Assembly (NCBI RefSeq): GCF_028128615.1
Contig: NZ_AMDP01000002.1
Location: 186,001-250,000 of the forward strand
Direction: 5' to 3'
Origin: Enterococcus sp. 5H
Lineage (GTDB): Bacteria; Bacillota; Bacilli; Lactobacillales; Enterococcaceae
Length of the DNA stretch: 64,000 bases
Both the position numbers and the translations under genes were made by a program. Below, piece by piece: positions 44,475 through 53,400 of this stretch (position 1 is its first letter; each line of letters starts with the position of its first letter). The notes beneath the pieces are model-generated. The model worked only from the letters and a program-made list of their open reading frames with translations. It did not search any database and had not been told where the DNA came from.

Positions 44475-45953
44475 ATGGGATTTGGAATTTTGGGACCAAT
44501 TGTACTGGTTGTTTTTATTTTGTTAATGATGCTGATTGTTTTTATTTCAAAGTATCAAACAGCGAAACCAGACGAGGCGTTAATTATTAGTGGGAGTTAC
44601 TTAGGTAATAAAAATGTGCATGCAGATGAACGGGGCAATAAAATCAAAATCGTTCGTGGTGGCGGTGCTTTTGTATTACCAGTGTTTCAGCGCTCAAACC
44701 GAATCAGTTTACTATCAAGTAAACTTGACGTATCAACACCTGAGGTTTATACAGAACAAGGGGTTCCAGTTATGTGTGATGGAACGTCAATTATCAAAAT
44801 TGGGTCTTCTGTAGAAGAGATTGCGACTGCAGCGGAACAATTCTTAGGGAAAACTCGTGAAGAACTTGAAAATGAAGCACGTGAAGTTTTGGAAGGACAT
44901 TTACGTTCAATTTTAGGTTCAATGACTGTGGAAGAAATCTATCAAAATCGTGATAAATTCAGCCAAAGTGTGCAAGAAGTTGCCAGTGTTGACTTAGCTA
45001 AAATGGGTCTGATTATTGTATCGTTCACCATCAAAGAAGTTCGCGATAAAAACGGCTACCTTGATTCATTAGGTAAACCAAGAATCGCTCAAGTAAAACG
45101 TGATGCAGATATTGCTGAAGCGGAAGCATGGAAAGAAACACGTATTAAAAAAGCGGAAGCGGAAAAAGAATCGCAGCAAGCTGAATTACAACGTCAAACC
45201 GAAATTGCAGAAGCGTCGAAAGAGAAAGAACTAAAATTGGCTACGTACAAAGAAGCACAAGATATTGCTAAAGCAAAAGCGGATCAGGCCTATAATTTGG
45301 AAAGTGCTAGAGCGCAACAAGAAGTTGTTGCTCAAGAAATGGAAGTTAAAGTTATTGAGCGTCAAAAACAAATTGAATTAGAAGAAAAAGAAATTGTTCG
45401 TCGTGAAAAACAATACGATTCTGAAGTGAAGAAAAAAGCGGATGCGGATCGTTACGCGAAAGAACAAGAAGCTTTAGCGCAAAAAGCACGTGAAGTTGCC
45501 GAAGCTGAAGCTGAACGTTTCCGTGTAGAAGCATTAGCCGAAGCTGAAGCCAGTCAAACTCGTTTAGCCGGTCAAGCTGAAGCTGAATCAATTTTAGCTC
45601 GCGGTGCTGCTGAAGCCGAAGCTAAACAAAAAATTGCGGATGCTTTTAAAGAGTATGGCGAAGCTGCTGTTTTAAGTATGGTTATGGAAATGTTGCCGCA
45701 ATTGATGAAAGAAGCAGCACAACCACTCGGCAACATTGATAAAATCTCTGTTGTTGACACAGGTGGCGGTGGGGAAAATGCGGGAGCAAACCGTATTACT
45801 AATTATGCGACAAACTTGTTAGCTGGCACACAAGAAACATTAAAAGAAACAACAGGTTTAGATGTGAAAGAATTGATTGAAAGCTTCTCAAAAAAAGGAA
45901 CCCACAGTAATGTGAATTTCTATGGTGACGACGAGAAGAAAGATAACGAATAG
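44475..45953 (+). CDS. floT: Flotillin family protein (FloT/YqiK-like)
   Basis: 492 residues: an N-terminal membrane segment (about 5-25), a PHB/SPFH domain (about 35-200, 'LDVSTPEVYTEQGVPVMCDGT'), a long coiled-coil flotillin region rich in Ala-Glu repeats (about 215-400) and a C-terminal segment with a GGGGE linker. Scaffold of functional membrane microdomains. Operon with the NfeD-like gene. GGGAGAG precedes the ATG. Confidence 0.92.
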   Translation: MGFGILGPIVLVVFILLMMLIVFISKYQTAKPDEALIISGSYLGNKNVHADERGNKIKIVRGGGAFVLPVFQRSNRISLLSSKLDVSTPEVYTEQGVPVMCDGTSIIKIGSSVEEIATAAEQFLGKTREELENEAREVLEGHLRSILGSMTVEEIYQNRDKFSQSVQEVASVDLAKMGLIIVSFTIKEVRDKNGYLDSLGKPRIAQVKRDADIAEAEAWKETRIKKAEAEKESQQAELQRQTEIAEASKEKELKLATYKEAQDIAKAKADQAYNLESARAQQEVVAQEMEVKVIERQKQIELEEKEIVRREKQYDSEVKKKADADRYAKEQEALAQKAREVAEAEAERFRVEALAEAEASQTRLAGQAEAESILARGAAEAEAKQKIADAFKEYGEAAVLSMVMEMLPQLMKEAAQPLGNIDKISVVDTGGGGENAGANRITNYATNLLAGTQETLKETTGLDVKELIESFSKKGTHSNVNFYGDDEKKDNE

Positions 45954-45995
45954 AAAAAGATGGAAAAGACCATTTCGGCTCTTTTCCATCTTTTT
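45954..45995. terminator. Bidirectional terminator
   Basis: A perfect 16-bp stem (45954-45969 with 45980-45995), A-rich on one side and T-rich on the other, between floT and the convergent minus-strand gene. Confidence 0.9.
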
Positions 45996-45997
45996 AG

Positions 45998-46597
45998 TTA
46001 ATCTACTTTTTTATTTTCCTGTGCTCTTTTTTGCTGAATTTTAAGTCGCAGAGCTTGTAATTCTTTTTCCTTCTTATCTAATTCAGCTAAATCTTCATCA
46101 ATGGCGCGTTCCTCTTCTTGTGGTTTAGGCCTAAAGAAAAAATTTAAACCTATACCGATAAACGTCCCGATAAATGTATCAATTACTCTAGACAGGGCAA
46201 AGGAAAAAGATTCTCCCTGAGGAACACTCAAAGCGATTAATAGTAATGTGGCGATTGCTGAGATGATACCTGAATTATTATTCATACCATCAGACAATAC
46301 AATGACAATAATTACTAATAATGGCATTAAAAACAACTCTACAAGAAAATCGTTTGAGAAAAGATCTTTCGTTAATATGTAGACAATGGCTAAACCACCA
46401 CCCAAAGTATTACCAAGTATTCTGGATTTACCGAAAGAAACACTAGTTGTCAAGTCCTGACGTAATGAAAATACTGCCGCCAAAGCCGCAATCATCGGTG
46501 CACCGCGGTCAAGTACTTTAAATAAAACAATACACAGCATGACAGCTAAAGCTGTTTTTAAAGTGCGCATACCTAAACGAAATGGACCGATTTCCAT
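45998..46597 (-). CDS. Aromatic acid exporter family membrane protein (ArAE_1-like)
   Basis: 199 residues with about five membrane helices (residues 10-160, 'LKTALAVMLCIVLFKVLDRG', 'RILGNTLGGGLAIVYILT') and a charged coiled C-terminal tail (about 165-199). It resembles the membrane half of FUSC/ArAE exporters. Transcribed divergently from a second, longer ArAE-type gene; the two may have arisen by duplication (both begin with a 'LGMRTLKTA' / 'IGLRTIKTA' motif). Substrate unknown. Confidence 0.8.
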   Translation of the reverse strand: MEIGPFRLGMRTLKTALAVMLCIVLFKVLDRGAPMIAALAAVFSLRQDLTTSVSFGKSRILGNTLGGGLAIVYILTKDLFSNDFLVELFLMPLLVIIVIVLSDGMNNNSGIISAIATLLLIALSVPQGESFSFALSRVIDTFIGTFIGIGLNFFFRPKPQEEERAIDEDLAELDKKEKELQALRLKIQQKRAQENKKVD

Positions 46598-46712
46598 AAA
46601 TTTCCTCTCCTATAATCAACATTTAATGGTTTTTCTATTTAATCATAACCGAAATAGAGGTAAAATTACTAGTATTAAAGTAAAAGATTGATTTTTTTTA
46701 AGGAGTGACCGA

Positions 46713-47678
46713 ATGAAAATAGGTTTGAGAACGATTAAAACAGCAGTTAGTGCAACATTATCGATGATTGTTGCAGAGAGTTTAGGGTTGCTTTATCCAG
46801 CTTCTGCTGGAATTATTTCAGTATTAAGTGTAACCAATACAAAAAAAACATCATTACTTACAGGTTTCTATCGGTTGCTTTCATTAGCACTGGCAACGGT
46901 GATAGCTTTTATTTGTTTTTCAATTTTAGGTTTTAATCCGTGGGCATTTGGTGTATTTTTACTTTTATTTATTCCAAGTGCAGTTTATTTTAAATTGTCT
47001 GACGGGATTGTCGTAAGTTCTGTTTTGGTCACGCAATACTTAATCGAGCACAATATGTCTTGGACAATTATTGGCAATGAATTTTTATTAATGACTATTG
47101 GTGTTGGTTTCGCGTTGCTACTGAACTTGTATATGCCGGATACTGAGAAGCGTTTAAAAGAAGATCAAGAAGTTATCGAAACAATGTTTAGGCAAGTTTT
47201 GAATGAGATGGCTGAATATCTGAATCAATATGGAAAAGAACGAAATTTATTTGAGAAATGTGATGATTTAAAAACGTTTATCCGGACTGGCGAAAATTGG
47301 GCAAAAAATCATGCTGAGAACCAATTATTATCATCAAACGATTACTATTTAAATTATTTTGCGATGCGCCGAATGCAAAGCAATAGTTTGAAAGATATGC
47401 TGAGGCTGCTAGAAAAAATTACAATTGAACCAGAACAGGTAGAAAATCTTCAAAAATTATTGCAACATACGGCGGAAACTTTTGCTGAAAATAATGATGG
47501 TGAAGACATATTAGCAAGAATTGCTCAAGTTTATGAAGCGTATCGGGGAAAAGAGTTACCGAAAACTAGAGAAGAATTCGAAAATCGTGCAAAACTTTTT
47601 CAGTTGCTGCAAGTTTTTCAGTTATTTATAGAGATCAAAGCAGAGTTTGTTAGACATCAAAGTGAAGGGAATCATTAA
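46713..47678 (+). CDS. Aromatic acid exporter family protein with C-terminal helical domain
   Basis: 321 residues: membrane segments in about residues 10-145 ('GLRTIKTAVSATLSMIVAES') and a soluble helical domain (about 150-320) of the putative aromatic-acid-exporter C-terminal type. Shine-Dalgarno AAGGAGTG. The 115-base gap to the divergent paralogue must contain both promoters. The yqeK-like gene starts one base after its stop. Confidence 0.83.
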   Translation: MKIGLRTIKTAVSATLSMIVAESLGLLYPASAGIISVLSVTNTKKTSLLTGFYRLLSLALATVIAFICFSILGFNPWAFGVFLLLFIPSAVYFKLSDGIVVSSVLVTQYLIEHNMSWTIIGNEFLLMTIGVGFALLLNLYMPDTEKRLKEDQEVIETMFRQVLNEMAEYLNQYGKERNLFEKCDDLKTFIRTGENWAKNHAENQLLSSNDYYLNYFAMRRMQSNSLKDMLRLLEKITIEPEQVENLQKLLQHTAETFAENNDGEDILARIAQVYEAYRGKELPKTREEFENRAKLFQLLQVFQLFIEIKAEFVRHQSEGNH

Positions 47679-47679
47679 T

Positions 47680-48282
47680 ATGTTTGAAGAATTTTTGGTA
47701 GAATTTGAGCTTACAGGAAATTTAGAAGAAAATATTAAAAACTTTTTTGGGAAAGAATTTGAATCTGTAGCCAAACATTCATGTGAAGTTGCTGCTTGCG
47801 CAAAAATCTTAGCAGAGCGTTTTAATCAAGAACCAAAAGCTGCTGAATATGGTGGATTGTTGCATGATATTAGTGCTGTTATTCCAAATAATCAACGAAT
47901 TGCTGTGGCAGAAGCTTGGGGTATTCCAATAATTGAAGCAGAACGTAAGTTACCAATGATCGTGCATCAAAAACTATCCAGACATATAGCTAATGAAATA
48001 TTTAAGGTAAATGATGAATCAATTCTCTCCGCAATAGAATGTCATACTACTCTAAAATCAAAGCCGACAAAAATGGATCAGATTGTTTTTATCGCGGATA
48101 AGATCAAATGGGATCAAAAAGGGGAACCACCTTATTTAGAAGAGTTATTAAGTGCACTAGATAATTCATTAGAAGAAGCTTCCCTTGTTTATTTGAATTA
48201 TTTATTAAATAGTCACCCCCAAGTTATTCATCCTTGGGCTCTGGAAGCTCAAACGGAGTTAAGCAAGAGGATATCCTTATAA
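47680..48282 (+). CDS. YqeK-like HD domain protein (predicted diadenosine tetraphosphatase)
   Basis: 200 residues. HD signature 'KHSCEVAACAKILAERF...YGGLLHDIS' with metal ligands H and HD, 'MIVHQKLSRHIA', 'CHTTLKSKPTKMDQIVFIADKI'. This matches the YqeK family (symmetrical Ap4A hydrolase), although yqeK normally sits with nadD, so this could be a paralogue. ATG 47680 was chosen since GAAGGGA lies nine bases before it; an upstream in-frame start inside the preceding gene has no such site. Confidence 0.8.
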   Translation: MFEEFLVEFELTGNLEENIKNFFGKEFESVAKHSCEVAACAKILAERFNQEPKAAEYGGLLHDISAVIPNNQRIAVAEAWGIPIIEAERKLPMIVHQKLSRHIANEIFKVNDESILSAIECHTTLKSKPTKMDQIVFIADKIKWDQKGEPPYLEELLSALDNSLEEASLVYLNYLLNSHPQVIHPWALEAQTELSKRISL

Positions 48283-48370
48283 TAAAAAGTATAAAATGAG
48301 TCTAAATTGTAAAGTAATTATTAAAGTTTAGTTACGGAATCCAAAATACCTAGTATTTATAAAATCAAGG

Positions 48371-48379
48371 TGCTATACT
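48371..48379 (+). promoter_or_regulatory. Extended -10 promoter of the HD gene
   Basis: TGC-TATACT, extended -10, gives a leader of about 140 bases before the HD-domain gene; the -35 is weak. Confidence 0.45.
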
Positions 48380-48445
48380 TTCATCAAGTAAAAAAGACTT
48401 ACACTTAATACAAGTAGAGAGTTTTTTGAGTTTTTAAATATGTCA

Positions 48446-48491
48446 AGCTAGCGAAATGGTTCAATCTATATAAGTCGATTTGAACCTAGCT
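48446..48491 (+). other. Hairpin in the leader of the HD-domain gene
   Basis: GGTTCAA (48458-48464) pairs with TTGAACC (48480-48486), flanked by AGCTA (48446-48450) and TAGCT (48487-48491) that can extend the stem past a 7-base bulge. No T run follows, so it is not a terminator. Confidence 0.5.
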
Positions 48492-48524
48492 GAAAGCTTC
48501 TCTAAAAAGGTGGAACCAGAATTA

Positions 48525-49028
48525 ATGACTGAAAAATGGCGTGAAGATCAAGAATATATGTCTTATGTAGAAGATTTATTAGCAACTGAAGAAGTGCAAC
48601 GCTTGGCTAACTACACGCAGCATGTTCATTCAACTCGTTTAGATCATTCGATTAGTGTTTCTTATCATAGTTATAAATTAGCCAAAAAGTGGAAGGGCGA
48701 TGCCAGAGCAACTGCTCGAGCAGGTCTTTTACATGATTTATTCTACTATGATTGGCGGACAACTAAATTCGATGAAGGATCACATGCGTATATGCATCCG
48801 AGAATTGCCGTGAAAAATGCAGAAAAATTAACAGAACTTTCCGACTTAGAACGTGATATCATTATTAAACATATGTGGGGTGCAACGATTGCTCCGCCGA
48901 AATATAAAGAAAGCTACATTGTAACTATGGTAGATAAGTATTGTGCTGTTAAAGAAGCATCTGAACCTATGACTACTAGTGTAAAAGCAAAATGGCGCCA
49001 GTATTTTGGTAAAAAACAATCTGTATAG
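48525..49028 (+). CDS. HD domain phosphohydrolase, substrate unknown
   Basis: A 167-residue protein with the HD metal motif: 'TRLDHSISVSYHSYKLAKKW', 'AGLLHDLFYYDW', 'HPRIAVKNAEKL', 'IKHMWGA'. Typical small bacterial HD hydrolase, often annotated as a phosphohydrolase of nucleotides or related compounds. ATG 48525 was preferred (AAAAGGTGG eleven bases upstream). Preceded by a structured leader. Confidence 0.82.
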   Translation: MTEKWREDQEYMSYVEDLLATEEVQRLANYTQHVHSTRLDHSISVSYHSYKLAKKWKGDARATARAGLLHDLFYYDWRTTKFDEGSHAYMHPRIAVKNAEKLTELSDLERDIIIKHMWGATIAPPKYKESYIVTMVDKYCAVKEASEPMTTSVKAKWRQYFGKKQSV

Positions 49029-49030
49029 TA

Positions 49031-49068
49031 AAACGACCGATTTTCAGTTGAGAATCGGTCGTTTTTTT
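49031..49068. terminator. Bidirectional terminator
   Basis: 12-bp stem (49031-49042 with 49053-49064) followed by T7, between convergent HD and MATE genes. Confidence 0.9.
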
Positions 49069-49069
49069 G

Positions 49070-50428
49070 TTAAATATTCGTTTCCATTACTTGTTCCTGT
49101 TCTAATTTTTTGAGACGTTTGATTGCTTTGAAATATGAAGCAAGTAACACCATGACCGATCCGGCCCAAGCCAATGGCGAAGCTAAAGCGGCTCCAACAA
49201 ACCCTAATGAGGCGGTTAAAATAATCGCAGCAAATGAGCGCATAAGTAATTCCATAATACCGGCTAAAGTAGGAATAACACTTTGCCCCAGCCCTTGTAA
49301 TGTATAGCGGATAATAAATAGAATAGCTAAAAGCCAGTACATGCTACCGTTTACATTGAAATAAATTTGCGAAAGCTTAAGTACTTCTGTTTCCTGACCA
49401 CTAATGAAAAGTGTGACCAGACTTTGACCAAAAAAGATCACGATGGCGCCTGCTAAAAAGCTAAAAGCGATACTCATAGTCAAGCATTGATTAACACCTT
49501 GTAAAATGCGCTTATATTTTTTTGCACCATAATTTTGCGCGGTAAAAGTTGCCATGGCAATCCCGAAAGACATCATGGGTTGTGTTGCAAACTGTTCAAT
49601 TTTTCCCGATGCAGCTTGAGCAGCAACCACGTCTGTTCCTAAACTGTTTAAAGCAGACTGCAAGACAATCGCACCAATCGCAATAATCGAAGATTGAAAA
49701 GCCATCGGCAAAGCAATTAGTAAGTGATCTTGAAGTTCTTGTTTATCAATAAAAAAATCTTTTTTTCGTAGTTGAAGTTGGGGGATTTTTCTTTTTATAT
49801 AAATGACACATAAAACACTTGAGACAATTTGTGCTGTAACGGTTGCAATCCCTGCCCCTGCGACCCCCATATGAAAGTTAATAATCAAAATCAAATCCAG
49901 TACAACGTTGATGATACTAGCAATAATTAAAAATAAAAGTGGTGTTCTGCTATCCCCTAGAGCTCGAATGATATTGGAAAGTAAATTAAAAGCCATAGCC
50001 GCAAATATTCCAATAAAGATAATTGATATAAAGATTTGGGCATCATCAATAATTTCTTTTGGTGTTTGCATGAGTATAAGCATTGGTCGGACGAAAATTA
50101 AACTTAAGGCAGTTAAAACAATCGTGACAATAGCACTAATAATAATACCCGTCGCAAAACTTTTTTTTACCCCGCGAAAATCCTGACCACCAAAACGTTG
50201 TGACGTTAAAATAGACAAACCAGCTGTCAAACCTTGAGCAAATCCAATGATTAAAAAAGTAATACTTCCTGTAGAACCGACAGCAGCTAAAGCATCTTTT
50301 CCTAATGTTTGTCCGACGATTATCATGTCAGCCATATTATAGAACTGCTGGAAGAGATTACCGATTAATAATGGAATTGTAAAGAAAAAAATCAGTTTTG
50401 CGGGATTTCCTTGTGTCAATTCTTTCAA
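49070..50428 (-). CDS. MATE family multidrug/toxin efflux transporter
   Basis: 452 residues with about 12 membrane helices and MATE signatures ('FQQFYNMADMIIVGQTLGKDALAAVG' region split over helices 1-2, 'GFAQGLTAGLSILTSQRFG', and the second-half 'GIAMATFTAQNYGAKKY'). Exports cationic drugs or metabolites using a sodium or proton gradient. TTG 50428 was chosen because AGAGAGGA lies about nine bases upstream on the minus strand. Promoter at 50506-50533. No regulator is adjacent. Confidence 0.92.
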   Translation of the reverse strand: MKELTQGNPAKLIFFFTIPLLIGNLFQQFYNMADMIIVGQTLGKDALAAVGSTGSITFLIIGFAQGLTAGLSILTSQRFGGQDFRGVKKSFATGIIISAIVTIVLTALSLIFVRPMLILMQTPKEIIDDAQIFISIIFIGIFAAMAFNLLSNIIRALGDSRTPLLFLIIASIINVVLDLILIINFHMGVAGAGIATVTAQIVSSVLCVIYIKRKIPQLQLRKKDFFIDKQELQDHLLIALPMAFQSSIIAIGAIVLQSALNSLGTDVVAAQAASGKIEQFATQPMMSFGIAMATFTAQNYGAKKYKRILQGVNQCLTMSIAFSFLAGAIVIFFGQSLVTLFISGQETEVLKLSQIYFNVNGSMYWLLAILFIIRYTLQGLGQSVIPTLAGIMELLMRSFAAIILTASLGFVGAALASPLAWAGSVMVLLASYFKAIKRLKKLEQEQVMETNI

Positions 50429-50505
50429 TAAAATACATCCTCTCTGTTCCTTCAATTGAGATTAGTAACGTTGATAGTGTAATAATGAATTAAAATTTCC
50501 TCCTC

Positions 50506-50533
50506 ATACTAGCATAAACATCTTGATTTACAA
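50506..50533 (-). promoter_or_regulatory. Promoter of the MATE gene
   Basis: Minus strand: TTGTAA (50533-50528), 16 bases, TAGTAT (50511-50506) with extended TGC. Confidence 0.55.
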
Positions 50534-50568
50534 GAGGGTTTGGATGTTTTGTTGAAATTTGTATAAAA

Positions 50569-50593
50569 TGACGAAAAGCTTCGTCACTTTTTT
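50569..50593 (+). terminator. Orphan terminator-like hairpin
   Basis: TGACGAA (50569-50575) pairs with TTCGTCA (50580-50586), loop AAGC, then a T6 run. It lies between the divergent MATE and fluoride-exporter genes with no gene to terminate on the plus strand; the MATE promoter lies on its other side. Confidence 0.5.
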
Positions 50594-50646
50594 ATAGAAA
50601 TATTGTAGCTATGCTTTAAAAGGTTTCAAACCAAATGATAAGAAAC

Positions 50647-50675
50647 TTGCACTTTAGCTAAACAAATGCTATATT
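50647..50675 (+). promoter_or_regulatory. Promoter of the fluoride riboswitch transcript
   Basis: TTGCAC (50647-50652), 17 bases, TATATT (50670-50675) with extended TGC. Confidence 0.75.
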
Positions 50676-50690
50676 TTCAATAGTAAACAA

Positions 50691-50797
50691 GGTCAGGGCG
50701 ATGGTGTTCGCCGTTAACTATTTATTTGAAAAAATAGATTAATGACACCTACTCAACAGGATGTTTCTGTCCAGTGGGTAGGTGTTTTGTTTTTGTG
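50691..50797 (+). ncRNA. Fluoride riboswitch (crcB motif) with terminator platform
   Basis: GGGCGATGGTGTTCGCCGTTAAC, read in two parts as GGCGATGG and TTCGCC, matches the conserved 5' half of the fluoride aptamer; TAATGACACCTAC supplies the conserved 3' half. ACACCTAC (50745-50752) also pairs with GTAGGTGT (50778-50785) followed by a T-rich tract, forming a terminator that competes with the aptamer. Fluoride binding should allow read-through into the CLC-F gene, which fits that gene's role. Confidence 0.93.
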
Positions 50798-50831
50798 TAA
50801 GTTGTGATGATAAATTGGGAGGCTATTTCGT

Positions 50832-52106
50832 ATGAAAAAAGAATTGATGGGACCATTAAAAATAGGAGCTTATATGCTGAAATGGCTATTATTATCAGCT
50901 TTAATCGGTCTGTTTATGGGTGCGTTGTCCACATTTTTTCTTGCTAGCTTAAACGCAGTTACAAATTTTAGAAGTGAGCATCTATGGATTGTTTTACTGC
51001 TACCTTTTAGCGGCGCATTTTTTGCTTTCTTATATAAACGATATGGTGGAAATTCTATCTATGGAAATAATCTTGTGATAAATAAAGCTAACGGGGGAGA
51101 AGATAATATACCCTTGCGACTTGTTCCCTTAACCCTTTTTAGTACAATCGCATCTCATTTGTTTGGCGCCTCTGTAGGACGTGAAGGAACAGCGGTACAG
51201 ATGGGTGGAGCTGTAACGAATGAGATTGGGCGTATTTTTCGTTTAAACAAAGTTGAACGGGAAATTGTGATTATTTGTGGGATTAGTGCCGGATTCAGTT
51301 CAGTTTTTGGAACACCATTAGCAGGTACGATTTTTGGTTTGGAAGTTCTAGTCATTGGACGTATACGTTCAGAAGCTTTATTTCCTAGCTTTTTTTCAGC
51401 ATTTTTTGCTAATATGGTCGCTATAAAACTTGGGATTAGTCATGCTCATTATTCAATGGGGACAATCCCGGAATGGTCAGTAATTTTGTTCCTAAAGTTA
51501 TTTATCGCAGCGGTGTGCTTTGGTATTATTGGTTGGTTATTTAGTCGTTCATTAGTGTACGTCAAAAAAATATATACGAATTGGATTAATGATCCTATCT
51601 TAAGAAATTTTGTTGGTGGCTGTGTTATAGTTGCGGCTGCAGGATTATTAAGAAGTCAGCGGTATTTGGGCATAAGTCTCCACTTGTTGGAAGATGCATT
51701 TGCAGGGACGAATTATTTATTTGATTTTCTTGGGAAATTATTATTTACTGTTTTATCTTTAGGTGCCGGATTTCAAGGCGGAGAAGTGACACCTTTATTT
51801 GAAATTGGTGCAACATTAGGCAGCAGCTTGGCGTTACTTCTTCATGTTTCAATTCCTTTTTTAGCTGGTTTAGGGTTTATTGGTGTGTTTTCAGGTGCGA
51901 CGAATACGCCAATTGCTTGTTTTATTATGGGAATTGAGTTATTTGGTGGTGAAGCAGCCTTGTTTTTCTTTATGGTCTGTTTGATAAGTTTTATGTGTTC
52001 TGGAAATTCAGGGATCTATTCAGCGCAAAAAGTTGAAGTTGAAAAAGGGATTTTATTTTTACCAGTCTGGATGAACCGCAAAGGAAGGCAAGATGGTCTG
52101 GATTAG
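50832..52106 (+). CDS. CLC-type fluoride/proton antiporter (CLC-F, EriC-like)
   Basis: 424-residue CLC channel-family protein with about ten or more membrane helices. 'GGNSIYGNNLVINKANGG' and 'GREGTAVQMGG' (116-126) follow the CLC-F pattern; the helix F/N region reads 'GAGFQGGEVTPLFEIGA'. The upstream fluoride riboswitch makes fluoride export the natural assignment and distinguishes it from chloride EriC. GGGAGG precedes the ATG. Own terminator not obvious; UPF0223 starts 38 bases later. Confidence 0.92.
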   Translation: MKKELMGPLKIGAYMLKWLLLSALIGLFMGALSTFFLASLNAVTNFRSEHLWIVLLLPFSGAFFAFLYKRYGGNSIYGNNLVINKANGGEDNIPLRLVPLTLFSTIASHLFGASVGREGTAVQMGGAVTNEIGRIFRLNKVEREIVIICGISAGFSSVFGTPLAGTIFGLEVLVIGRIRSEALFPSFFSAFFANMVAIKLGISHAHYSMGTIPEWSVILFLKLFIAAVCFGIIGWLFSRSLVYVKKIYTNWINDPILRNFVGGCVIVAAAGLLRSQRYLGISLHLLEDAFAGTNYLFDFLGKLLFTVLSLGAGFQGGEVTPLFEIGATLGSSLALLLHVSIPFLAGLGFIGVFSGATNTPIACFIMGIELFGGEAALFFFMVCLISFMCSGNSGIYSAQKVEVEKGILFLPVWMNRKGRQDGLD

Positions 52107-52144
52107 GATTAATTTTTGTTACAATAGAATAAAGGAGTGGCGTC

Positions 52145-52420
52145 ATGAAAGATTATCAATATCCATTGGACCTTGATTGGACAACTGATGAAATGGTCGT
52201 TGTTACAAATATGTGGACAGCAGTCGAAAAAGTTTATGAAACAGGTCTGGAAACAACTACGTTTTTAAACATATACAAACAGTTTAAAGAGGTCGTTAAA
52301 AGTATAGGAGAAGAAAAACGTTTGGGAAATGAATTTGAACGAGTATCTGGATATTCTCTGTATCGTGCTGTGCAACAGGCAAAAAAACAAGAAACGGGCA
52401 AATTAAAGATGGGGAGCTGA
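52145..52420 (+). CDS. UPF0223 family protein (YktA-like)
   Basis: 91 residues, 'YPLDLDWTTDEMVVVTNMW' at the N-terminus and 'SGYSLYRAVQQAK' near the C-terminus; this is the small helical UPF0223 family of Firmicutes, function unknown. It commonly sits just before an inositol monophosphatase family gene, as here (4-base gap). Shine-Dalgarno AAAGGAGTG. Confidence 0.9.
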   Translation: MKDYQYPLDLDWTTDEMVVVTNMWTAVEKVYETGLETTTFLNIYKQFKEVVKSIGEEKRLGNEFERVSGYSLYRAVQQAKKQETGKLKMGS

Positions 52421-52424
52421 TTAG

Positions 52425-53213
52425 ATGACATGTGAACAAAAAGTAGATCAAGTTAAAGCGTGGATATATGAGGCAGCAGACAATATTCGTGAAAATCTTC
52501 ATCAAGATTTTACCGTTTCTCAAAAAACAGGGCGTACCGATTTGGTGACCAATATTGATGAAGAAACGCAAGCTTTTTTTATTAATAAAATCAAAGAAAC
52601 CTACCCTGATGATAAAATTTTAGCTGAGGAAAAGGAATATTGTACGATTGATTCTTTAAAAGGAAATGTTTGGATTATAGACCCAATTGATGGAACGATG
52701 AATTTTATACTGGAGAAAGAAAATTTTTGTATTATGATTGCTTTATTTAAAGATGGTATTGGACAGTTAGGTTTTATCTATGATGTAATCAAAGAAGAGC
52801 TATACTGGGGCGGGAAAAATCTGGGTGTGTTTATGAATGAACTAAAGCTATCCCAGCCTAAAAATGCCTCATTATCTGAGGGCTTGCTGGGAATGAATGC
52901 TTATATGTATGGAGAAAATATTTATTCAGCTGGTGATATTGGACGCGCTAGTATGGGGATTCGAGTTAGTGGGTGTGCGGGATTAGAATTAATCGCAATG
53001 CTAAAAGGAACACACATCGGTTATGTTTCTAATTTGAGTCCGTGGGATTACGCTGCAGGTCTTGTTCTAATTGAAGAATTTGGTTTTAAGTATGGTAACA
53101 TCGAAGATAAAAGTCTAGCATTTTCTAAACGAGAATATTTTTTAGCAGCTACGCCAAAAGCATATACTGAAATTCAAGAAAAATTTATTCAAAATTCTTT
53201 TGAGTTTGAATGA
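52425..53213 (+). CDS. Inositol monophosphatase family protein
   Basis: 262-residue magnesium-dependent phosphatase. Metal-site motifs: 'DLVTNIDEETQAFF', 'ILAEEKEY' and 'WIIDPIDGTMNF', then 'SPWDYAAGLVLIEEFG'. The substrate may be inositol phosphate, another sugar phosphate or a nucleotide such as pAp; it cannot be told from sequence. Cotranscribed with UPF0223. Confidence 0.92.
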   Translation: MTCEQKVDQVKAWIYEAADNIRENLHQDFTVSQKTGRTDLVTNIDEETQAFFINKIKETYPDDKILAEEKEYCTIDSLKGNVWIIDPIDGTMNFILEKENFCIMIALFKDGIGQLGFIYDVIKEELYWGGKNLGVFMNELKLSQPKNASLSEGLLGMNAYMYGENIYSAGDIGRASMGIRVSGCAGLELIAMLKGTHIGYVSNLSPWDYAAGLVLIEEFGFKYGNIEDKSLAFSKREYFLAATPKAYTEIQEKFIQNSFEFE

Positions 53214-53334
53214 GATTAATAAAACTAAGCTTGCTTTTTTGGAGAATAATTCACCTGTTTTTCTGAAAAGTAAAATAAAATATGAAATTTTCATGATTTT
53301 TACATGCTTTAGACTATATTTCGTGAAAAATATT

Positions 53335-53343
53335 TGCTATAAT
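53335..53343 (+). promoter_or_regulatory. Extended -10 promoter of typA
   Basis: TGC-TATAAT, 60 bases before the typA start; -35 weak. Confidence 0.55.
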
Positions 53344-53400
53344 AAACAGTCGGATTTAATGAACAAGTGACGTAAGGCATAAGGATAAGGAGCAATTACA

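Noticed and set aside
48386-48524. T-box leader
   Set aside because: No T-box sequence, specifier loop or terminator, and the gene is not an amino-acid or tRNA synthetase gene.
49908-50186. 92-codon plus-strand frame inside the MATE gene
   Set aside because: Hydrophobic shadow of membrane helices on the other strand, without a ribosome binding site.
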